64,000 bases of DNA, taken from positions 512,001 through 576,000 of the forward strand of contig CAJHZI010000510.1 of the NCBI GenBank assembly GCA_905160935.1, read 5' to 3'. The translations under genes and the position numbers were made by a program. Positions within the stretch are counted from its first letter, which is position 1, and the number at the start of each line of letters is the position of its first letter. Shown one piece after another: positions 1-12,079 of this stretch. The DNA is from Enchytraeus crypticus (taxonomy: Eukaryota > Annelida > Clitellata > Enchytraeida > Enchytraeidae). Under the pieces are notes generated by a model, which saw nothing but the letters and a program-made list of their open reading frames with translations, searched no databases and was not told the origin of the DNA.

Positions 1-14
1 ATCAGAGTTTCTTC

Positions 15-165
15 ACTGGCTAGAGACAGTGACGATGTCGGTAAGATACTCGACCGCGGATCAGTACGTGCGGGGTTCAAATCCTGGGTTCGCCCGTCAT
101 CGCTTTCGAGTGACGAAATCGACGTTAACATTAGCGTCACCAGCTTTTTATCAGTCAAGAGTCGC
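15..165 (+). mobile_element. tRNA-derived SINE, family B copy
   Basis: Contains TGTCGGTAAGATACTCGACC followed by GGGGTTCAAATCCTGGG, a Pol III B-box-like GGTTCAAATCC preceded by an A-box-like TGGCGATGTCGG in better copies. The same ~135 bp unit recurs about a dozen times in the window. This copy is cut by the window edge side and its tail reads ACGTTAACATTAGCGTCACC. Confidence 0.7.
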
Positions 166-220
166 AGCTTCAACCTTACCTCTACGATCTTGTTCGTGTT
201 CTTTCTTGGCAGCTTCTTTC

Positions 221-350
221 TCGTACTCGTATTCCTCTTTATCATCCTTCCCTGCACCCTCACCCCTTCTCTCCCCTCCCCTCTCCCCTCCCTCTACATC
301 TCCCTCCTCGTTGTTCTCATCTTCCTCCTCGTTCCTCTCTCCCCCCTCGT
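221..350. repeat. Pyrimidine-rich (C/T) tract
   Basis: Almost pure C/T on the plus strand (runs such as CTCCCCTCCCCTCTCCCCTC). It is open in several frames only because stop codons need purines. I see no coding signal. Confidence 0.8.
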
Positions 351-377
351 CGTGTCGCGCGTCCAGGCCCTAGTATC

Positions 378-652
378 GATCAATCACGTCATGCATTAAT
401 CAGTCAATCAGCTAGACAATCAATCAATCACGGCATGCATTAATCAGTCAATCAGCTAGACAATCAATCAATCACGTCATACATTAATCAGTCAATCAGC
501 TAGACAATCAATCAATCACGTCATACATTAATCAGTCAATCAGCTAGACAATCAATCAATCACGTCATGCATAAATCAGTCAATCAGCTAGACAATCAAT
601 CAATTACGTCATGCATTAATCAGTCAATCAGCTAGACAGTCCATCAATCAAT
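378..652. repeat. 44 bp tandem repeat, about six copies
   Basis: The unit CAATCAATCAATCACGTCATGCATTAATCAGTCAATCAGCTAGA-type recurs with single-base changes (ATGCAT versus ATACAT). The tetranucleotide TCAA is the likely seed. Confidence 0.9.
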
Positions 653-689
653 CATAGTAGATCAGTATTTTATGCTGGTTAGATACATT

Positions 690-1050
690 CCCCTAATTGT
701 GCTCGGGTATGGCTGGACCACTGCACAATAGGGTAAAAGCAAACAATCTGCCTCGTGAACGTAAGAGGCGACTAAAGCAGGAGCTGAGGATGGCAAGAGG
801 GGACCCACCTCACCATGAAATATTTTCCCTCAGGATTAAATGGTAATTAATCCACCTAACTGAGGGAACAACCTCAGAAGCCATACTTTTCCCAAGCTAT
901 AGGCTACATAAGGTATGGATAAGGCAGAGACTTTGTGAAGGGATTAACTTGTTGATCTACGAAGTGCTCTTATGGAGCGAGAAAGCAGACTTTGAGTATG
1001 AATATGTACCTTGAACCTGCCACTTGGCATTGCACTGAAGAGAGAGATAA
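690..1050. repeat. Dispersed repeat, longer copy of a pair
   Basis: The stretch with GGGATTAACTTGTTGATCTA, GTGCTCTTATGGAGC and TGAGTATGAATATG recurs, diverged, at 1680-1890 (GGGATGAACTTGTTGATCTA). The class is unknown; it sits just 3' of the last visible GOLIM4 exon. Confidence 0.6.
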
Positions 1051-1065
1051 TCAGAGTAGACTTAC

Positions 1066-4000
1066 AACAGGGGGCTTCTGTTGAACCTGAGGTAGAGCTA
1101 TCTGAGCAGGCTGATGATTATCACCAGCATTCTTAAGGGAATCCCCAGGCATTCTCTCCACATTCTTCTGATGCATCACGTCCGCCACATTACCACCGAA
1201 TCTCCCAGCAATAACCTTCCTATCAGCAAAGTCCTGACCCCCAACTCCCGCATTATGACCACCGGGAATTCCATGGGAATTTCCATTGCCTATGAGATTT
1301 CCATGATCGTTGGAATTGCCAAGACCATTGGAATTTCTGCCAAGATTTCCATGGTCGTTCGCTTCGTGAGGACCTCTAATGCCAGTATCTAAGCCTTGAC
1401 CTTTAGCAAGGTTAGGCCTATTTCCAATCAAATCTCCCGCGGGCCCGGCCACAGGGGCGGCTTCACCCCCAGTGCCAGCTGTGTCCTAGAAACATAAAAT
1501 TTGTATTGTATGAAATTCAGCAAAATGCAAAATTTCAACAAATTTTCTGAATTTCAATTATATATACTTTTTAAATAATAATAAAGAATTAAAACTGGTC
1601 TATCAAGTCCAACCATTAATTTTGTCCCAACGGTCAATTATACGAATTTCTTTTAATTAAAGCTCTTACTTTTCATTAAAGGCTATGCAGACACTGCAAA
1701 ATGGGAAACTACCTCAGATGCTATATTTTAACATGTAAGCTGTAGGCAACACATGATAATGTATAGCCTTTTGCGAAGGGATGAACTTGTTGATCTATGG
1801 AGTGCTCTTTAAGGAGCATTAAAGCGGAATCTGAGTATGAATATGCACGTTAGACATGTAATTGAGCAAAAGATTAGAGAGAAGAGAGAGAGAAACGTAA
1901 AATACAATTAATATTAAAATAAAAATTAATCATAGATCTAAAATTTAATATGGAGTAGATTGTGTGTATTGACTCAGTGTATTGATACTAAAAGTATTTC
2001 GATATTATTATATAATACTAGAATTTTAACTAGTTTGTACTAGATAAAACATCAATATGTTAGTCACTACTAGAAATTGTTGAATATAGTTTGTTATAAT
2101 GTAACGATATCATTTGACCGAAATTAACTAAATCTAAGAACGGTTACCGGTAATGGATACAGGTTAGACTATATAGAGCGTACATATAAAATAAGACATA
2201 CAATCTATAGACATAAGACATACATATCTATATAACAACACGACAGATCTATGAGACATTTATAACAATAATAATAATAATAATAATAATAAAGGTTTAA
2301 CGTCCGTTTCCTCATCCAGGGATGATGTCAGGGACGTCCCCAACAGCACACATCACTACAGATCAATTCACCCAGACCAGTCTGCAAAAGAAATGTGCTG
2401 AGGAGAAGTACGGTCCTAAACGAAAGCCAGTCCGGTGATCAGAAATGGCTATAGAGCAGCGAGAACTCACTTTAGCTTTCTTCCCGTTCATCCTAGGCGG
2501 CACCACCTGCATCTGTTGTTGTTGCTCTTTGTGCTGTTTGTCAGGCTCGTCTTCCACAGCGTTGTCCTGGTTGTTCTCCTGATTGTCTTCCTGGTTACCA
2601 TGGTGATCGTCTTCCTGGTTACCATGGTTATTGTCTTCCTGGTTACCATGGTGATTGTCTTCCTGGTTACCATGGTTATTGTCTTCCTGGTTACCATGGT
2701 GATTGTCTTCCTCGTTACCAGGTTGCCCGTTACCGTCTGGCTTTCCATCTTTCACGGCAAAGTATCCCTTCGGCTTGTCCTCATCTGCAACAAACGAGCT
2801 AATGATACGTAACTCTCATTAAAAATAAGCTAATGTTAACGTCAGTTTTCTCACTCGAAAGTTATGTCAATGACTGATGAGCCCAGGATTTGAACCCCGC
2901 ACATACTGATCCCCGCAGTCGAGTATCTTACCGACATTGCCATTGGCTCCAGCCATCTGATATTATCTGATTACATATAGTAGAATAAAATACAAGCAGC
3001 AATTAATAAGTTGAAAATGAAAGACTTCGACAAGCCCTTTCAATAGAAAAGGTCTGGTTCAATTCAAATTTCACAGAGGCTATTTTGTGCTAAACCTCTT
3101 CTTGATTTAGTTTCTAGTGAAGTATGCTTTATTTGTTGTTTATTATGAGATGAAAACAAATATAAAAAAGGTTGCATTGAGCACTTAAGAAATCATTTAC
3201 CTATCTAAGAGATATCATAAAATCATATTCTTCTCAATTCTCGGATGATTTTCATAAACTATTTACTGTTCTTTACGTGTGCCAAAGTTTCTACTAGTAT
3301 CCCAATCCTAGTTAAACTGGGATTCAAGGGAAGATGACGACGACGAATAGATGTGCCAAAAAAACAAAATGAAATTAATAAAAAAAATTAATTAAAAATA
3401 AATAAAAAAAATAAAAAAAATAAAAATAAATTAAAGTAGGAGCAAATTCCAACCTGGTTTCTTTATCTGTGGAATTCCACCATTTTCATGCTCTTCATTG
3501 TTCCCTGTATCGTGCTAAACAATTGGCATATAAATAATCAGTCAATCAACTTTTCAAAAACCACAATCAATTTAATATTCAATCCAGAGTCAAAGAAACA
3601 CGTAATATAAATACTCAATGGTGAATCAACAATCGACGAAACTAACAATCAAAGTACGTAGAAGAAATATAAATTCAAATAAAAACAGTTAAAATACTTT
3701 ACATTCGAATAGAGATTATAAAGTAGACTAAATTTAGAAATAGAGCTGAAGAATTTTAAAGTTTATTCCAGAGAATCCAAACCTTTATCATTACACGGAG
3801 TTTGAGATTAATTTATCACTTAAAGAATAAGTTGAAAACTGACAAATAAAACTCATCTATAAGATATCGCAACTGATGTTAAGATTGACCAAGATCTGAA
3901 AGCCAAACAACAACAGTAATAAAATTAAAACCTGGTTTTTGTGACCTTTACGTCTAGTTCCTGCTTTACCCAGCTCATTATCATCTTTCTTATTATCATC

Positions 4001-4739
4001 TCCATTCTATAAAATCAATCAATAAATAATTCATTAAATCGTTCAATCATTAAATCAGTTAATCAGTTAATCATTCAATCGATCAATCAGTCATTCAATC
4101 ATTAAATCAATCATACAGTTAATTAATCAGTCAATCATCCAGTCAATCGATAATTCAATCGATCAAACATTCAGTCAATCAGTGAATCAATTATGCGATC
4201 AATCATTTAACTAAACAATATATTAATCAGTAAATTAATATAGGGTTTAGAAGGAAATGAGACAAGTCTAACGCTAATCAGCAAACCCAATACGGCGATG
4301 TACAGTTAAAAGTTAGTTAAATGGCTGTAACAAAACAATCTTACTATTGATTAAGGCTATCTTATTACTGGCTGATTGTGCTAATAGCCTATGCTAAATT
4401 CTGTATTAAACCTATAGACTTTGACTCAGCAGACAGTTTTCTCTTTACACCACTTGCTCAATATTTATTATTCACTGACAGGCACGTCGAGAAGTTATTC
4501 AATAAATAAAAGTGAGCATATTTTGTATCAAACATTTCACAACATTAAGCAGCTATATACATAAATACATACAATTAATGCGTTCTTTATTCTAATTCTA
4601 CTTATTCTACTCAACAGCAACATAGAACATACCACAGCCTGTTTCTCATTCTGCTTCAACTTTAACTGCTTGTTTCGCCTGTCGAGATCAGCGACCTTAT
4701 CTGATTAAAACATTGGACAGCGACAATTCTTACATTTTG

Positions 4740-4798
<59 letters not shown>

Positions 4799-4857
4799 AT
4801 AATATATATATATATATAATATATATATAGATATATTATATATATATATATATGAAC

Positions 4858-4925
<68 letters not shown>

Positions 4926-7900
4926 TGTGCTTTTTATAACTGATACCCCAAATTGTTTTAACAATAAAGTCGTAAGAAGTTGACCGATGTTCTTGAAATT
5001 TACAGGACTTGACCAGCAGCCAATACTACAAAACATAAATACATTTCGTTTGAATAGCTTTAGTAACGTGAATGTTATAGTTTTGTGAATAAGAGAGGGG
5101 TCAGATAAGAAATTTCCAGTACAGGATTACGGGCGTGTTACATGCAGTGTAAAATTATCTCTTTAAAAATAACAGCGAACAAGTCACAAAACTTCAGCTA
5201 ATGCTATTTTGAAGAGCAATCACTTCTTTACAAAATGACGTAAAATACGTGCTGATATGTTCTTAATTGACAAAGTTATTGAACTTTTAATGCATGCATT
5301 GCATGTCTGGGTACAACTGCTATCACCGCAGCCACTGCAGCGGCGTCCTCTTCTTCGTTTATTCTCTTTATGCAATGCATGCATAAGAAGTTCAATAACT
5401 TTGTCAATTGAGAACATATCAGTGCGTATTTTATATCGTATTGAAAAGAAATGATTGCTCTTCAAAATAGCATTAGCAGCAATTTTATATTGCGTGTTAG
5501 CTAGTATTTTTATAGAGATAATCTATGCTAGCCCGTCATCCTGTACTGGAAATTTCTTATCTGACGCCACTCATTTTCGCAAAACTATTACTTTCACGTT
5601 ATTGAAGGAATTCAAACGAAAATTCTCAATGTTTTGTAGAATTGGCTGCTGGTCAAGTGCTGTAAATTTCAAGAACATCGGTCAACTTCTTACGACTTTA
5701 TTGTTAAAACAAATTGGGGTATCAGTTATAAAAAAACAGTGTGTATATATATATATAAATATATACATATATATTATATGTTTATATGTATATATATACA
5801 TATAAACTATAAACAAAAATATAGTAAGTACAAACAAAATAAATTAAACTAGTATCAAAGTCATAAAAAATCTGAACAAGTAAATCATAGTTTAACTACT
5901 ACATCAGTCACTTCAATTCAGTGGCTGAGTTGATAGCAAGCTTACCTGCTACACAGTAGGTTGAAGGGTAGGAGCTCAGTCTGACAGAACCTAACAGAAT
6001 AAATTGTGGTAAGACCTAAAATATAATTTTTTTTAAAGTGAAATGATCAGCTTACCCTTTAGTTGAGCCACTTCGTTCTCTCTCTCCTGCTTCAGCTGCA
6101 TGTATTCTTGCTTGTATTGCTCTTGTGCCTTGTTCTTGTCCTCCTCTGTCTGTGTCAGTCTCTCTTTTAGCTTAGAGACCTCCGTCTGCAGATCATCGTG
6201 CAGGCCCTGAATCAATCAATCAATTAAACAATTAATCATGCATTCATTTAATCATTCATTCAGTCAATCAACACATTAAACATTTAATTAAGCGACAGAA
6301 GGAAAAATGCAATGATAAATTGAATCATCAGCTGGATACTGGGCAAATCTACCTGTAGACTGCTATAAAAATCTACGTAAGAGTCAGTGCTTTTTAGTTT
6401 TACAGTTTTAATTAATTAATCATTATATAGGATTAGTTGAAAAATAGCTAACAAATTTCCTTATTTATTTATTTAGAATTATAAATCAGGCTGCAAGGCC
6501 CACACAAAGCACACAAGACACACAACACAGCACACCCATAAAATCATGTAAACACTCGTAAAATCAGATACTATAGTTTATTAATTATGCTCAATTAAAA
6601 GTGTTTAAACTCATATCAAGTATAAAATTAGTTAATTATTTCAGTTAGAAAATTGACTTCTCAGCCATTTTCCAAATATTAGATGGAATGGGAAGAGAAA
6701 ATAAATATGTATACATATCTACATAAAAATACTTATAAAACTAAAATCATTTCACGAAACATTAACAAATTTATTATTTATATATATAAAATTCTGTGGT
6801 TTGTAAGCGTATAACACCGGGGAACTCAGTTCCACTAGCTCTAATGTTATCTTACGTGTATTTCACTGTTAGGGGCCCCTATTAGATATGCTAGGGGCCT
6901 TGTATAGTGGTAAAAAAGCTAAAAAGCTAATGCTAACGTTAGTTTTCAAACTAGAAAGTGATGTTAGTGACGGGCAAGCCAAGGATTTGAACCCTGCACA
7001 TACTGATCCGTGGTCGGATATCTTACCGATATATGGCGATGCAGTGGAAGGAGGCCCAAACGATTTGAGAGTTCCACTAGCTTTCAATTTCCACTTTAAC
7101 CATTGCATAACACAAATAATATTTAAATGCAAATTAATACAGTTTCTTTTCTAACTTTATTCAAGAAATCAATCAGGTACTATATTTTACAATATATACT
7201 TTTTAAATCATACAGAAATAGCTGCAAAACTTTGTAACTATAGCCGAAAGGATATATGCCCTGTATCAATAAATTTAGATATGTTATATAAATATACGAC
7301 CTAATTTTAGAGTCAAGTGTGAGCAATACCAAGCTAGCAAATGAACTCAGAGGGTCAAGTCATCATTTGTTAGTGCACAAACCTGCAGTCTTTTGTTTTC
7401 TGAAGTTAAAGCACTGACTCTTTCTTGCACTACCAACTGTTAACATGTCCATAAAATTCCTTCGCTAACTTGAATTTTACATATTTACACACGAGAAATT
7501 ACAGCCACTCACATTCTGAGGCAACATGGCAAAATTTTTGTTCTCAGTCTTTGTAATTCATTTCTTAAACAAAATGGTATCATAAGCATGGCAAGTACAT
7601 TCCTCCCCATACATAAATGCAATACCAGCAATCCAAACGTGCATGTGTATCACTGGGATATAAAATAAAGCAAAATGACTTTTTACACCTAAAAACCATA
7701 GACAGGTTCTTACAGATTATTCTAGACAGTTTTATCTTTCCTGCTGATCTTTAAAATTTATTTCAATCAACAGCTTAATGCATGTAGATTGATAATGTTG
7801 ATTTAATATTATATCAGATTAAAATTCTCAGAGTTATGAGACACTGGTTACACTCTAATGTTGAAGATTACAATTGCTTGATTGATTCCATTGTTTGATT

Positions 7901-10418
7901 GATTGATTACAATTGTTTGATTGATTCCATTGTTTTATTGATTGATTACAATTGCTTGATTGATTCCATTGTTTGATTGCTTGATTACCATTGTTTGATT
8001 GATTGATTACAATTGTTTGATTGATTCCATTGTTTGCTTGATTGATTCCATTGTTTGATTGATTGATTACAATTGCTTGATTGATTCCATTGTTTGATTG
8101 ATTGATTACAATTGCTAGATTGATTCCATTGTTTAATTGATTGATTACAATTGTTTTATTGATTACAATTGTTTGATTGATTGATTGCAATTGTTTGATT
8201 GATTGATTACAATTGTTCGCTGCTATGATCATGTTACCCTTATAGATGTACAAAACAGTAGAAATAAATTGTAAATCAATTTGAACGACATCATCATCAT
8301 CATCTTCTATTTAATCCCAGTTTAACTACTGTCGGGATACGAATGGACCTTCTCCCCTCCTCTCTGTCTCATGCCATATCATCAGTCAACCTCCTATAAT
8401 CTCATCCATTCGTTTTAGAAAATTTTGTAGCAATTTCTGGAGCCTAGGCGCACACCAACAGAATGCCCTTTCTGATATTGCTTGAGACCTTAGTGCTACA
8501 GTAGTCTTTTACGACACGTGCAAGTCACCAGTTGGCCTATTCTTCAAACAACCCGGACACAACACAGGGACTTGAATGACATAATGAACAACAACATTTC
8601 CATTTTTTACATTTTCTTCCATTCAAACAAAGGAAAAGCTTGTCGTGTACAAACCTTTTCACGAGTTAATTTAGTCTCTAACTCCTTCTTTTCATCTTGC
8701 ATTGCTATAAACATAACAAAATATATATGCAGAAATACATAAAGTTCATTAAAATGCGCAATGTGGTTGTAATTGTTTAAAAATTTATATATTTACAAGT
8801 GATTCTAATAGTATCTAAAACATTAAATGTATTTAATATCACTCTGAAATGTGCTTTTTAATCTTAGAAAAGATAGAAAAATATTTAGAAAGAAAATGTA
8901 GGCAAAGTACAATATGTACAACAATGGTAAATTTTGAGAAGTTATTATAAACCCGATACGCTTAAATCACATAATTATTTAATATCTAGACAAATAAACA
9001 GACAATATAATGTTGGTCAGAACTAGCTACCAGCAATGAATGCATAATTATTATATATTTATAATTTATTATAATAATAAATTAATAATAATAATGTAAA
9101 AATAATAAATAAAAATAGCTAATTAATACAGAATAATAACAATTAAAAAAAATAATAGTAATATATATATAATAAATAAATCATTAATGCCTACATAATT
9201 TTTAATGTGTAATAAAGAAGTACCAACCAGTTTTAATTTTGGCAAGTTCCTCCTCCGTATGCTTAAGCGACTTCTTCAGCTTAGCATTTTCTTCATACAG
9301 AACTATACATAATGGAATAAACACAAAAATAAATCTCACTATCTCTCTCTCTCGCTGATGTTCTGCAATATGCAGACCCAAGACAAAAATTCCTACAGTC
9401 AGCCTTAACGCTAACCACCGAGTAACAAGTAACATCATCACAAAGGTCAATCCTACCATTATGAAACCATAACAGAACTATTAACTTTAACGGTATGCCT
9501 TCTGAGAAGGTTTATAAATTTTGCTTTCCTGAGTGCTTTGTTATTCATCTTTTAGGACACGTTCAATTTACAGTTGGTCTGTTCTGAAATGACAACTTGA
9601 CAACTGATTCTTATTGTGTCTATTCTGACACAACAAGATGAAACTGAAGAGAACTGTAATGCAAAAAAATAGCCAAAAACTAAAGGCCATAAAAAATTAA
9701 ATACAACATTGTTTATATTTACAATGTAACTGGCCATACAGGTCAGTTTGCATATTTTTTGGATTCAAATAAGTATTACATCATTTATTCTAGTTAAAAT
9801 ATTTATAGAGAGGTAGACCGCAACTGATGTGGGATGCGGTTATGAAGTAGGACACGGTGTGGGACAGAGAGGATTGGAGATCTATTGACTCTATTCATAT
9901 CCCTACCCTGGTTAACCCTTTCTTTACCAGGATTTATTTTTGGAACTAGACTAATGCAAAGCTATTGGTCAGTTTGGGTGCTAGGCATTCTGGTTAATTG
10001 ATCTCTCGCATCCAGACTGCAAGAACGTCTTAGTTGCTTATGTGGACTTTCAAGTACCGCTAGTAAAATAAGTGGTCGTTATTGAAAGTTATACATAAAA
10101 CCTGTAATAGGAGGAGGACTTCAAAGTACCAGCAGTAAATAAAGGGACTGGGATTCAAGGGAAGTTGACGAAGATGATGAAAACATCTATAGAAATAAAC
10201 TCACAATTAACAAGCAGAAAGTTCTAGAATTAGTTCATATCTAACACACCACGCAGCTGAGCCGACATCGACTCCTGGTCCTGAAGTAGTTTCTCGTTTT
10301 TTTCGCCACTTCTCTTCAGACGTGACTGAACATCGTTGTACTGGTATAAGCCGAATAGAAACAGTCCAACGACTCCAACCACACCCAGAATCTGGACTCC
10401 AAATGGACGTCGACTCAT
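1066..10418 (-). CDS. GOLIM4: GOLIM4-like Golgi integral membrane protein 4 (10 exons; 3' end may lie outside the window)
   Basis: Minus-strand exons that keep frame across every GT-AG junction: 10418-10250, 9302-9228, 8704-8655, 7436-7383, 6206-6056, 4700-4633, 4006-3932, 3514-3454, 2784-2471 and 1485-1066, together 479 codons. The start [12 protein letters not shown] leads into one hydrophobic signal anchor (about residues 8-25), as in a type II Golgi membrane protein. The next stretch, [19 protein letters not shown], matches the GOLIM4 family, and a charged coiled coil follows to about residue 190. The C-terminal half is hydrophilic and Asn/His/Gln/Glu-rich: exon 9 carries about six copies of an 8-residue repeat (EDNHHGNQ-type) and exon 10 a degenerate Gly/Asn-rich part. 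Vertebrate GOLIM4 cycles between Golgi and endosomes and has a long acidic tail. Exon 10 ends at a good donor (GTAAGT, just below 1066), so a last exon may lie beyond the window; without splicing, translation stops at 1051. The family is assigned with good confidence, the 3' end is not. Confidence 0.82.
1680..1890. repeat. Diverged second copy of the 690-1050 repeat
   Basis: Shares GGGATGAACTTGTTGATCTA, GGAGTGCTCTTTAAGGAGC and CTGAGTATGAATATGCACG with the first copy. It lies in the intron between the last two GOLIM4 exons. Confidence 0.6.
2268..2345. mobile_element. Short dispersed repeat (family D) fragment
   Basis: An ATA/AAT run followed by AAAGGTTTAACGTCCGTTTC and GATGTCAGGGACGTCC. Related copies occur near 30265, 30870, 40350 (reverse) and 44220. 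Confidence 0.6.
2815..2960 (-). mobile_element. SINE family B copy
   Basis: Reverse-orientation copy: CTCACTCGAAAGTTATGTCA, CCAGGATTTGAACCCCGCAC, CAGTCGAGTATCTTACCGAC, ATTGGCTCCAGCC. Intronic in GOLIM4. Confidence 0.85.
4010..4215. repeat. Imperfect TCAA/TTAA-rich simple repeat
   Basis: Irregular run of AATCAATCA, ATTAAATCA and similar tetranucleotide-based units in a GOLIM4 intron. No constant longer period is seen. Confidence 0.75.
4740..4920. repeat. (TA)n microsatellite
   Basis: Nearly pure TA, with small palindromic interruptions (TATATAATATA). It directly borders the foldback element to its right. Confidence 0.95.
4921..5744. mobile_element. Foldback / long-TIR MITE-like element inserted in a TA tract
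   Basis: The first ~385 bp (from CACACTGTGCTTTTTATAAC) is repeated in inverted orientation over the last ~375 bp (to TTATAAAAAAACAGTGTG), with a loop of about 60 bp at 5307-5367 that includes CCGCAGCCACTGCAGCGGCG. Both ends abut TA microsatellite sequence, as expected if the target was TA (mariner/Tc1-like preference), though the TA flanks make the duplication unprovable. The arms differ by scattered mismatches and small indels. No transposase frame is present; the short matching frames in both arms are a by-product of the inversion. Intronic in GOLIM4. Confidence 0.8.
6895..7070 (-). mobile_element. SINE family B copy
   Basis: Contains AAAGCTAATGCTAACGTTAG, AAGGATTTGAACCCTGCAC and GGATATCTTACCGATA. 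Diverged; intronic in GOLIM4. Confidence 0.8.
7860..8225. repeat. ATTGATTG-based minisatellite
   Basis: Alternating GATTGATTACAATTG and GATTGATTCCATTGTTT units. The frame that reads NQSNNGINQ repeats on the minus strand is a repeat artefact. Confidence 0.9.
8285..8565 (-). mobile_element. Dispersed repeat (family E) with an ATC tail
   Basis: CATCATCATCATCTTC, TAATCCCAGTTTAACTA, then GAATGCCCTTTCTGATA. The reverse complement of the same signals occurs at 37390-37595, and tail fragments near 3300 and 10130. Confidence 0.6.
9790..10185 (+). mobile_element. Probable family E repeat fragment
   Basis: Ends with GACTGGGATTCAAGGGAAG followed by a GA/GAT-rich tail (GACGAAGATGATGAAAAC), like the ends at 3330 and 37570. 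The body is not matched elsewhere in the window. Confidence 0.4.
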
Positions 10419-10584
10419 ATTAATTTATTTACAAAGTCTGATATGTCAGATGTTTTCTATAATTAATAACAATGGGTTCAATTTAACTGATATATTATGT
10501 ATAGGTAATTTAAGCAAGGTGTATAAATTGTTGCTGGCCTTAAGAAGCTTCATAAATAAGCTATGTGACAATAATTCCTTTAAC

Positions 10585-10617
<33 letters not shown>

Positions 10618-11380
10618 AAGAGATTTTCTGCATAGGGTAAAGGAAATATTAAGTTCCTCGAGTAAGAAAATTGTAAATGTGATGGCTGAGAATAGATTTA
10701 AGAATAATTTGAAACTGCAATATTATTGAGATTGAAATAAGCTAAGCATTTACTTCACTCTTAAAGCTACCTAATTTACAGTAATGATAGTAATATGCGT
10801 AAAGTGCGATAGAGCAGTTACATTTAATTCTGATAAATCAGGTACTGTTTAACAGTTTCTACTGTACAAAAGTTTTAAGTCTCATGGCCAATTAATTTTA
10901 CTATTGACAATTAAAACAAATCCATAACTACAGCAAGATATACTAATTTATAAATATGTTCGTAATAATTCAATGTTTCAATATCTAGTCCATAGTTGCA
11001 TAATTTAGAGATGCTTATTTGAAACAATTAATAAAAGAATGACAGCAAAATTCAGGTGCACTGGTTGCTATTGATCGGTTTTGCAATAAAAATTATGGAT
11101 ACGTTAATTATAACAAAACTGCACACAAAATTGACGCTGAGAGTTATATAAAACTAGGCCACTGAATATATTAAAAATACATTAAAAATACAATAATACA
11201 CTTATTTAGAAAGCTTAATAAAAATTTATAAATATTTTACTCTAAAGTAAACAAACTGAGCGAAAATATAAGACGTTGTGTACGTGTACAAATGAGGTTG
11301 CAAGCTACAGATCAAAATTATATCATGTAAGTTAAGTTAGCTAACACGCATTATAGTGAAATGATCAACTATGTTGATAT
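10419..11380. other. Upstream flank of GOLIM4, no gene seen
   Basis: AT-rich DNA with an AAT/ATA simple repeat at about 10580-10620. I found no coding frame, RNA gene or clear core promoter motif. The GOLIM4 promoter should lie here. Confidence 0.5.
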
Positions 11381-11384
11381 CTAT

Positions 11385-11580
11385 CACTTTTTAGCACCAC
11401 ATGTTTAATCCGTTAGGCAAATTAGTCCATTTTCCGTGTAACCAGTCCAGTGAATGTCCGAGATTTTATTCTCAGATCAGCGCGGCTGTGATTCGAACCC
11501 ACGAGGGTTCAATTCATCAATGGATCTATCATTTAAAAGTTCATGACGTTATCCATTGCGCTATTGAGACATTATAGAGA
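11385..11580 (-). mobile_element. tRNA-derived SINE, family A copy
   Basis: Reverse orientation. Contains GTGATTCGAACCCACGAGGG, the complement of a B-box GGTTCGAATCC, and about 60 bp away GCGCTATTGAGACA, the complement of an A-box-like TAGCG sequence. The 3' part includes CCGTTAGGCAAATTAGTCC. At least five copies occur in the window. Confidence 0.8.
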
Positions 11581-11754
11581 CATGTATAGAGAGACCGCAA
11601 CAACTATAGTTAATTAAGAGCAACAGCACCATAATATCTTTAGTTCATTAAAAAATAAAACACGCAATGTAGTGAAATGATCAATTGTGTTGAAGTCTAA
11701 ATTTAAGTCAAGTAAACACGCATTATAGTGAATAATCAATTATGTTGATATCTA

Positions 11755-11945
11755 TCACTTTTAAAACCACATGTTTAATCCGTTAGGCAATTTAGACCAT
11801 TTTCCGTATAACCAGTCCAGTGAATGTCCGAGATTTTACTCTCAGATCAGCGCGGCCGGGATTCGAACCCACGTGGATTCAAATCACCTCAGGATTTGTC
11901 ATTTAAAACTTCATGACGTTACCCCTACGCTATTTAGACACTCTA
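11755..11945 (-). mobile_element. SINE family A copy
   Basis: GGCCGGGATTCGAACCCACG with the same flanks as the 11385 copy, including ATCTATCACTTTTAAAACCA. It lies in tandem with that copy, about 370 bp apart. Confidence 0.85.
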
Positions 11946-11975
11946 TCACTGAAATCTATCAGATTAATCACAAAT

Positions 11976-12075
11976 TAATCTAAAGTGAAATATTTAGGTG
12001 TAATACTCGATGAAAACCTTACTTGGAAACTTCACGTTGATATGGTATGTAGTAGACTAAAAGGACTTATCAGTG
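11976..12075 (+). mobile_element. LINE fragment, end of the reverse transcriptase region
   Basis: Reads VKYLGVILDENLTWKLHVD in one frame, the typical segment C-terminal to the polymerase core of non-LTR elements. It precedes endonuclease sequence of the next copy, so the order is reversed and this is a separate truncated copy. Confidence 0.65.
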
Positions 12076-12079
12076 TTTT

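Noticed and set aside
29-399. Two overlapping Ser/Pro/Leu-rich frames
   Set aside because: Pyrimidine-rich tract explains the lack of stops; the first part is a SINE.
4705-5036. Frames of Tyr-Ile repeats in the TA microsatellite
   Set aside because: Pure dinucleotide repeats give open frames without coding meaning; no conserved residues.
5455-5805. Frame [19 protein letters not shown]... with a hydrophobic start
   Set aside because: Lies in the right arm of the foldback element; the left arm carries the same peptide because of the inversion, and no splice or homologue is seen.
11385-11945. True tRNA genes at the GGTTCGAATCC motifs
   Set aside because: No acceptor stem or anticodon arm forms around them and the same sequence recurs with a shared non-tRNA body: SINEs.
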